In this document: positions 4,819-8,186 of the stretch, in pieces
How positions within the stretch are numbered: position 1 is the stretch's first letter
Layout of the letters: the number at the start of each line of letters is the position of its first letter
NCBI GenBank assembly: GCA_028711675.1
Contig: JAQTRT010000141.1
Location: forward strand, 1 to 8,186
Direction of reading: 5' to 3'
Length of the DNA stretch: 8,186 nucleotides
Origin: a bacterium
Lineage (GTDB): Bacteria > Spirochaetota > JAHITG01
The notes under the pieces: generated by a model
What the model saw: the letters and a program-made list of their open reading frames with translations, nothing else
The model's database searches: none
What the model was told of the DNA's origin: nothing
Program-made: the position numbers and the translations under genes

Positions 4819-6048
4819 ATGAGAAAATTGATTTTAACGGTATTATTGATCAATATTATCTTTGCTGGTCTAGGGACAGCCGGCCAGCTTGATTCGCAGA
4901 TGGATAAGATCGTCCAGACCTTTATTAAAGACGCGGAAGCCCGTTCACCCGGTCTTATCAAAGAGACACTGGCTGTATTCCCTTTTAACTGTGATGAAAA
5001 GCTTGCGAGAAAAAGGGTCGATCTTGCTGTCAGTGAACTTCTTACTTCGCATATCTTAAAATCCGGTACGTTCAAGCTGATCGAAAGGAGCCGGATCGAC
5101 ACGATCCTTAAAGAACAGGAACTGGGTCAGACCGGCATCATCGATACGGAAACCGCTGTCAAGGTTGGAAAGGTCCTGGGGGCCAGGCTGATGGTGCTTG
5201 GCAATGTTGCCCGGATCGGCCGCTCGTACCAGATCAGTTCCAGGCTTGTGGATGCCCAGTCTTCCGAGATAATTTCCGCTTCCATCGTTGAAGTACCGGT
5301 GGAGACTTTTAACGAAGAAGCATCCCGGTACCTTGTGATCGTGCCGGAAACGCAGACCCTGGGAGTTTATTTCACTTTTCTTTATATGCCTGCCTCTGTA
5401 ACAAAACTTTCCCCGGCAACATATTATGGTATAACTTTTACACCGGCACCGGTACAGGCCCCTGTCTCGTTCGCTTCTCTGGGCCTTGGATTGCGTTACT
5501 GGCCTTTGAAAAGGATCATGGTCGATGCCTGTTTCTTTTTATTTACCGGATATTCCGGAAAGTCCCTTTCCAATTTTACTGTATCAGCGGAACATTTCGA
5601 TACCAAGGATATCAGTGAGAGCCTGACCGGTAATATGCTTAAGATATCCGCCAACTGGGTCCAGCCCATTTCCGGTATCCTGTACGCTTATGCCGGGATA
5701 GGGGTCTGGGTGTCGATGCTGTCGTTCAATAATGGCGAAAAGACGGATAATATAAGGGTAACCAATCCGGCCGGAGAGACAGTTGAGATCCGTTTACCGG
5801 GTAAATCACAGAGTCCCGTTACGCCTTTGATGCGTTTCGGACTGGAACTGCGGCCTCAGCAGAGATCCGGCATTGGTTTGTTCGCCAATCTCAGTCTGCC
5901 CAGAAAATATAAATATGACATTTCGATATATAAGTTTTATAATACAGGCGGGGATAACTGGACGTTCAGCCCTGAAGAAAAAATGACGGTAAGGGAGATA
6001 GTGCTCTTCACCCTTGATCTGGAATTAACATTATCATTTTATTTTTAA
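4819..6048 (+). CDS. CsgG/curli-assembly-domain protein with a predicted C-terminal outer-membrane beta-barrel
   Basis: A 409-residue exported protein. Residues 1-22 are a signal peptide with a hydrophobic core and an 'LGTAG' end. No cysteine follows, so unlike E. coli CsgG it is not a lipoprotein. Residues 48-160 match the CsgG-like fold: 'LAVFPFN' (51-57), a helix with 'LAVSELLTSHIL', 'FKLIERSRIDTILKEQELGQ' (85-104), 'AVKVGKVLGARLMVLGNV' (113-130) and 'YQISSRLVDAQSSEIISA' (137-154). Residues 180-409 are rich in alternating polar/hydrophobic and aromatic strands ('GVYFTFLYM', 'LGLGLRYWPL', 'VDACFFLFTGY', 'GIGLFANLSL') and end in 'LDLELTLSFYF', with the terminal Phe typical of outer-membrane barrels. 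The periplasmic domain probably senses or binds a partner while the barrel anchors it. The partner is unknown, and no curli genes (csgA, csgB, csgE, csgF) are nearby. Confidence 0.8.
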   Translation: MRKLILTVLLINIIFAGLGTAGQLDSQMDKIVQTFIKDAEARSPGLIKETLAVFPFNCDEKLARKRVDLAVSELLTSHILKSGTFKLIERSRIDTILKEQELGQTGIIDTETAVKVGKVLGARLMVLGNVARIGRSYQISSRLVDAQSSEIISASIVEVPVETFNEEASRYLVIVPETQTLGVYFTFLYMPASVTKLSPATYYGITFTPAPVQAPVSFASLGLGLRYWPLKRIMVDACFFLFTGYSGKSLSNFTVSAEHFDTKDISESLTGNMLKISANWVQPISGILYAYAGIGVWVSMLSFNNGEKTDNIRVTNPAGETVEIRLPGKSQSPVTPLMRFGLELRPQQRSGIGLFANLSLPRKYKYDISIYKFYNTGGDNWTFSPEEKMTVREIVLFTLDLELTLSFYF

Positions 6049-6120
6049 TTTTGTAGTGTTGATACTGCACTGAACCATGACCATAAGATACTGCTTTATT
6101 CAAACCTTCTTATTTATCCC

Positions 6121-6148
6121 TTGACAATGGAAATAAGCAGGGTAATCT
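6121..6148 (+). promoter_or_regulatory. Possible promoter for hisF
   Basis: A perfect -35 TTGACA (6121-6126) lies in the 130-base gap before hisF, but the -10 is weak: TAATCT (6143-6148) after 16 bases matches only three positions. The ribosome binding site is clear, GGGAG (6169-6173), 5 bases before the ATG at 6179. I see no His-rich leader peptide or attenuator hairpin in the gap. Confidence 0.35.
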
Positions 6149-6178
6149 TTCAGAAGAATCCATAAAAAGGGAGATCCC

Positions 6179-6937
6179 ATGCTGGCAAAAAGACTGATCC
6201 CGTGCCTGGATATTGACAAGGGCAGGGTTGTTAAAGGGACTAAATTCCTCAATATCCGGGACGCAGGCGATCCGGTCGAGAACGCGAAACTTTATGACCG
6301 GGACAGGGCCGATGAGCTTGTCTTTCTTGATATCACGGCCTCCCATGAAAAACGGGATATCCTCCTGAACGTAGTAAAGCGCATCGCCGAGAATATCTTT
6401 ATCCCTTTTACCGTAGGCGGCGGTATCAGGACAGTCGAGGATATCCAGCTCATTCTCCAGAGCGGGGCGGATAAGATATCCATCAACACGCAGGCTGTCC
6501 TCCATCCTGAGATCATCACGGAGAGCAGCAAAAAGTTCGGCACCCAGTGCATTATGACGGCTATTGATGCCAAGGCCACAGCGGAGAATAAATGGGAGGT
6601 CTTCATTTACGGCGGAAGAGAGGGAACAGGTATCGATGTCCTGGAATGGGCCAGACAGTGTGAGAAACTGGGTGCCGGCGAGATCCTGCTCACAAGCATG
6701 GACCGCGACGGCACAAAATCAGGCTATGACCTTGAACTGCTTAAGACCGTCGCCACGGGCGTGAACATTCCTGTGATAGCTTCCGGAGGCGCGGGCGAGC
6801 TGGTCCATTTTTATGAAGCTGTAGAATACGGGCATGCCTCGGCCGTTCTGGCCGCATCGCTTTTTCATTACAGGGAGTTCACCATCCCCCAGGTGAAAGA
6901 GTATTTAAAGAGCAGAAGCGTATCCATAAGGATGTAA
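6179..6937 (+). CDS. hisF: Imidazole glycerol phosphate synthase, cyclase subunit HisF
   Basis: HisF takes ammonia from the glutaminase HisH and closes the imidazole ring, turning PRFAR into imidazole glycerol phosphate (histidine synthesis) and AICAR (fed to purine synthesis). It is cytoplasmic. The 252 residues are full length for the (beta/alpha)8 barrel. Both catalytic acids are present, D11 in 'RLIPCLDIDKGRVVKG' and D130 in 'MTAIDAK'. Phosphate-binding and barrel motifs are intact: 'FTVGGGIRTVEDI' (77-89), 'KISINTQAV' (99-107), 'GGREGTGIDVLEWA' (145-158), 'LLTSMDRDGTKSGYDLEL' (170-187) and 'PVIASGGAGE' (198-207). These match true HisF better than the divergent HisF2/WbuZ-type proteins of surface-sugar pathways. 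HisH and other his genes are not in the window, and the upstream gene is unrelated, so hisF seems to be transcribed alone. Confidence 0.95.
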   Translation: MLAKRLIPCLDIDKGRVVKGTKFLNIRDAGDPVENAKLYDRDRADELVFLDITASHEKRDILLNVVKRIAENIFIPFTVGGGIRTVEDIQLILQSGADKISINTQAVLHPEIITESSKKFGTQCIMTAIDAKATAENKWEVFIYGGREGTGIDVLEWARQCEKLGAGEILLTSMDRDGTKSGYDLELLKTVATGVNIPVIASGGAGELVHFYEAVEYGHASAVLAASLFHYREFTIPQVKEYLKSRSVSIRM

Positions 6938-6961
6938 GTGGAATAATCGAACAAGGCTGGT

Positions 6962-6984
6962 ATCCCGTTCTGTGCAGCGGGGAT
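6962..6984. terminator. Weak hairpin between convergent hisF and phosphatase genes
   Basis: ATCCC (6962-6966) can pair with GGGAT (6980-6984) in the 50-base gap between the two convergent stops. The stem is only 5 bp with a 13-base loop, and the T-rich tract after it (TTCTTCA) is broken. A shared bidirectional terminator is expected here from gene arrangement, but the sequence support is thin. Confidence 0.25.
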
Positions 6985-6987
6985 TCT

Positions 6988-8186
6988 TCACGTCTTCTCC
7001 AGTCCCACCAGTGTGATATCATCGTACTGGGGACATGTACTGATGAATTCAAATATCTCCTTCCTGATCCGGTCAATAATGAAATCAATAGGCCTGTCGC
7101 TCTGTTCTTTGAAAACAGTCTTGAGCCTTTCCAGGCCGAACCTTTCTTTAACGCTGTTATGGGCTTCTGTAGCGCCGTCCGTGTAAAGGAGGACCTTGTC
7201 TCCCGATTCCAGCAGGATGGCCCTGTCTTCGAGCAAAGCTTCGATATCCGGGGATATGCCAAGCAGTGTGCCTCCGGACTGTATCACGTCAAGGACCTTC
7301 TTTTTTTGTTTATAAATAAGGATGTGTTCATGGCCTGCCGAGGCATAGGTGATCTTGGAGGTCTTCGGCTCCCAGACAAGGTACAGCATGGTCATGAACT
7401 TTTCTCCGCCGATATGCTTGTTCAGGATATAATTCACGTTGAGCAGTATCTGTTTGGGAGATCTCTCCTTGTTGGCATATATTTGGACAGAGGTCTTCAC
7501 CATGGCCATGCAGAGACCGGCTGCCACGCCCTTACCGGACACATCGCCGATGATAATGGCTGCTTTTTCTTCTTCAGACAGGTTGATGAAATCATAATAA
7601 TCACCGCCGATCTCCCTGGCCGGCTGCATCAGGCCCGTGACTTTGAGTCCGCTGATGGAAGGTGTGCCCTGGGGAAGCAGGGCCAGCTGGATATGGCGGC
7701 CCATCTTTAGTTCTTCCTCGATCCTCTCTTTTTCCACCAGGTCCAGGTGGTGAAGAGCATTGAAAACAGTCACGCCGATCTCGGCCCCCAGCTTTTTTAA
7801 AATTCTGGTGTCGTTGATTGTGTAAGACCGCAGGGATTCTTTTTTCCCCAGGCCCAGGAGAGCATAGATCCTGTTCTCATAAATGATGGGGACCAGAAGA
7901 TCGAGTTGTGTCAGGTCGAACCAGGAAAGGGCGTCTTTTTTCAGCGTTTGATAATAAGGGTTCACTTCGATCTGTTCTTTTTCCAGAACGTCCAGATGTT
8001 CCTCCAGCCATGCCATGACCGGCTGATTGTGTTCCAGCCGGAACAGGACCTCTGGCTGGCTTATAGCTTCTTCTTCGCGGAAGGTCTCCGGTCCCTCTTT
8101 TTTTTTCTGGTCTTCCGGATCCCGGTATCCCTGCCTGGCTGCCAGGCAAAAGCAGTTCTTCTCCTTGGACAGGACAAAGATCAGCC
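6988..8186 (-). CDS. GAF-domain protein with SpoIIE/RsbU-type PP2C serine phosphatase domain, N-terminus cut by window
   Basis: These phosphatases dephosphorylate anti-sigma-factor antagonists (STAS proteins) and so switch stress, developmental or motility regulons. The frame stays open to base 8186, so the start lies outside; 398 residues are visible. Counting from the first visible codon (8182-8184), residues 1-145 resemble a GAF sensor domain ('LIFVLSKEKNCFCLAARQGY' at the start, 'LLVPIIYENRIYALLGLGKK' at 96-115). A helical linker (about 146-165) ends in 'HIQLALLPQ' (164-172). The PP2C domain has its metal-binding acids in 'GGDYYDF' (D195, D198), 'IGDVSGKGVAAG' (D214), 'LLYTDGATEA' (D336) and 'YDDITLV' (D388/D389), plus 'SAGHEHILIY' and 'GGTLLGI'. 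It looks catalytically intact. More sensor domains may precede the GAF domain. It converges on hisF with a 50-base gap, and its target STAS protein is not in view. Confidence 0.9.
   Translation of the reverse strand, partial: LIFVLSKEKNCFCLAARQGYRDPEDQKKKEGPETFREEEAISQPEVLFRLEHNQPVMAWLEEHLDVLEKEQIEVNPYYQTLKKDALSWFDLTQLDLLVPIIYENRIYALLGLGKKESLRSYTINDTRILKKLGAEIGVTVFNALHHLDLVEKERIEEELKMGRHIQLALLPQGTPSISGLKVTGLMQPAREIGGDYYDFINLSEEEKAAIIIGDVSGKGVAAGLCMAMVKTSVQIYANKERSPKQILLNVNYILNKHIGGEKFMTMLYLVWEPKTSKITYASAGHEHILIYKQKKKVLDVIQSGGTLLGISPDIEALLEDRAILLESGDKVLLYTDGATEAHNSVKERFGLERLKTVFKEQSDRPIDFIIDRIRKEIFEFISTCPQYDDITLVGLEKT

Noticed and set aside
5441..5457. CCGGCACCGGTAC-like sequence inside the CsgG-like gene, similar to the element ends
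   Set aside because: It is short, in frame, and encodes a plausible Pro/Ala stretch. Nothing around it extends the similarity, so chance is the simplest reading.
6127..6165. 12-codon ATG frame before hisF, as a possible histidine leader peptide
   Set aside because: It contains no His codon, lacks a ribosome binding site, and no terminator/antiterminator pair is visible.
7159..7710. 183-codon plus-strand frame inside the phosphatase gene
   Set aside because: The minus strand encodes all PP2C motifs in this stretch, so the plus frame is a shadow.

Overview
The window is an ordinary-looking stretch of a flagellated, double-membraned bacterium with one anomalous spot near its middle. A FliD capping protein shows motility. 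A CsgG-like protein ending in a predicted outer-membrane barrel, and a putative lipoprotein, indicate two membranes. The FliD C-terminal half (an 'FGYDSN..KIIDTG' stretch followed by long helices) reminds me of spirochaetal FliD, and the loose lipobox of the lipoprotein fits, so Spirochaetota or a related uncultured lineage is my best guess, at low confidence. No rRNA, tRNA or CRISPR array is visible.

Layout. 1-2250 (+): 3' part of fliD (5' end outside the window), followed with no gap by an unrecognised 335-codon helical protein in the place where FliD chaperones usually sit. 2251-2441: two small hairpins, then a good sigma70-like promoter (TTGACA-16-TATTAT) and ribosome binding site. 2442-4356 (+): a tight three-gene group of transketolase N-terminal subunit, small putative lipoprotein (8-base overlap) and site-2-protease-like M50 membrane metalloprotease. 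4357-4818: a 462-base region without an intact gene. It holds a stem-loop, the last ~31 codons of a minus-strand ABC-transporter ATPase, a 178-bp AT-rich element with perfect 23-bp terminal inverted repeats starting exactly where the ATPase remnant stops, and 14-bp tandem repeats after the element. 4819-6048 (+): the CsgG-domain/barrel protein. 6179-6937 (+): hisF. 6988-8186 (-): GAF plus SpoIIE/RsbU-type PP2C phosphatase, convergent with hisF and cut by the window end.

How the parts relate. fliD and the gene after it are probably one flagellar transcription unit. The transketolase subunit, lipoprotein and protease look co-transcribed, but their joint purpose is not evident and the matching transketolase C-terminal subunit is absent here. 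hisF is present without other histidine genes. The region with most to explain is 4357-4700: it looks like a small non-autonomous mobile or REP-like element at the breakpoint of a destroyed ABC-transporter gene. It could be a real rearrangement scar or a repeat-mediated assembly join. I see no convincing evidence for a wholly new multi-gene system in this window.
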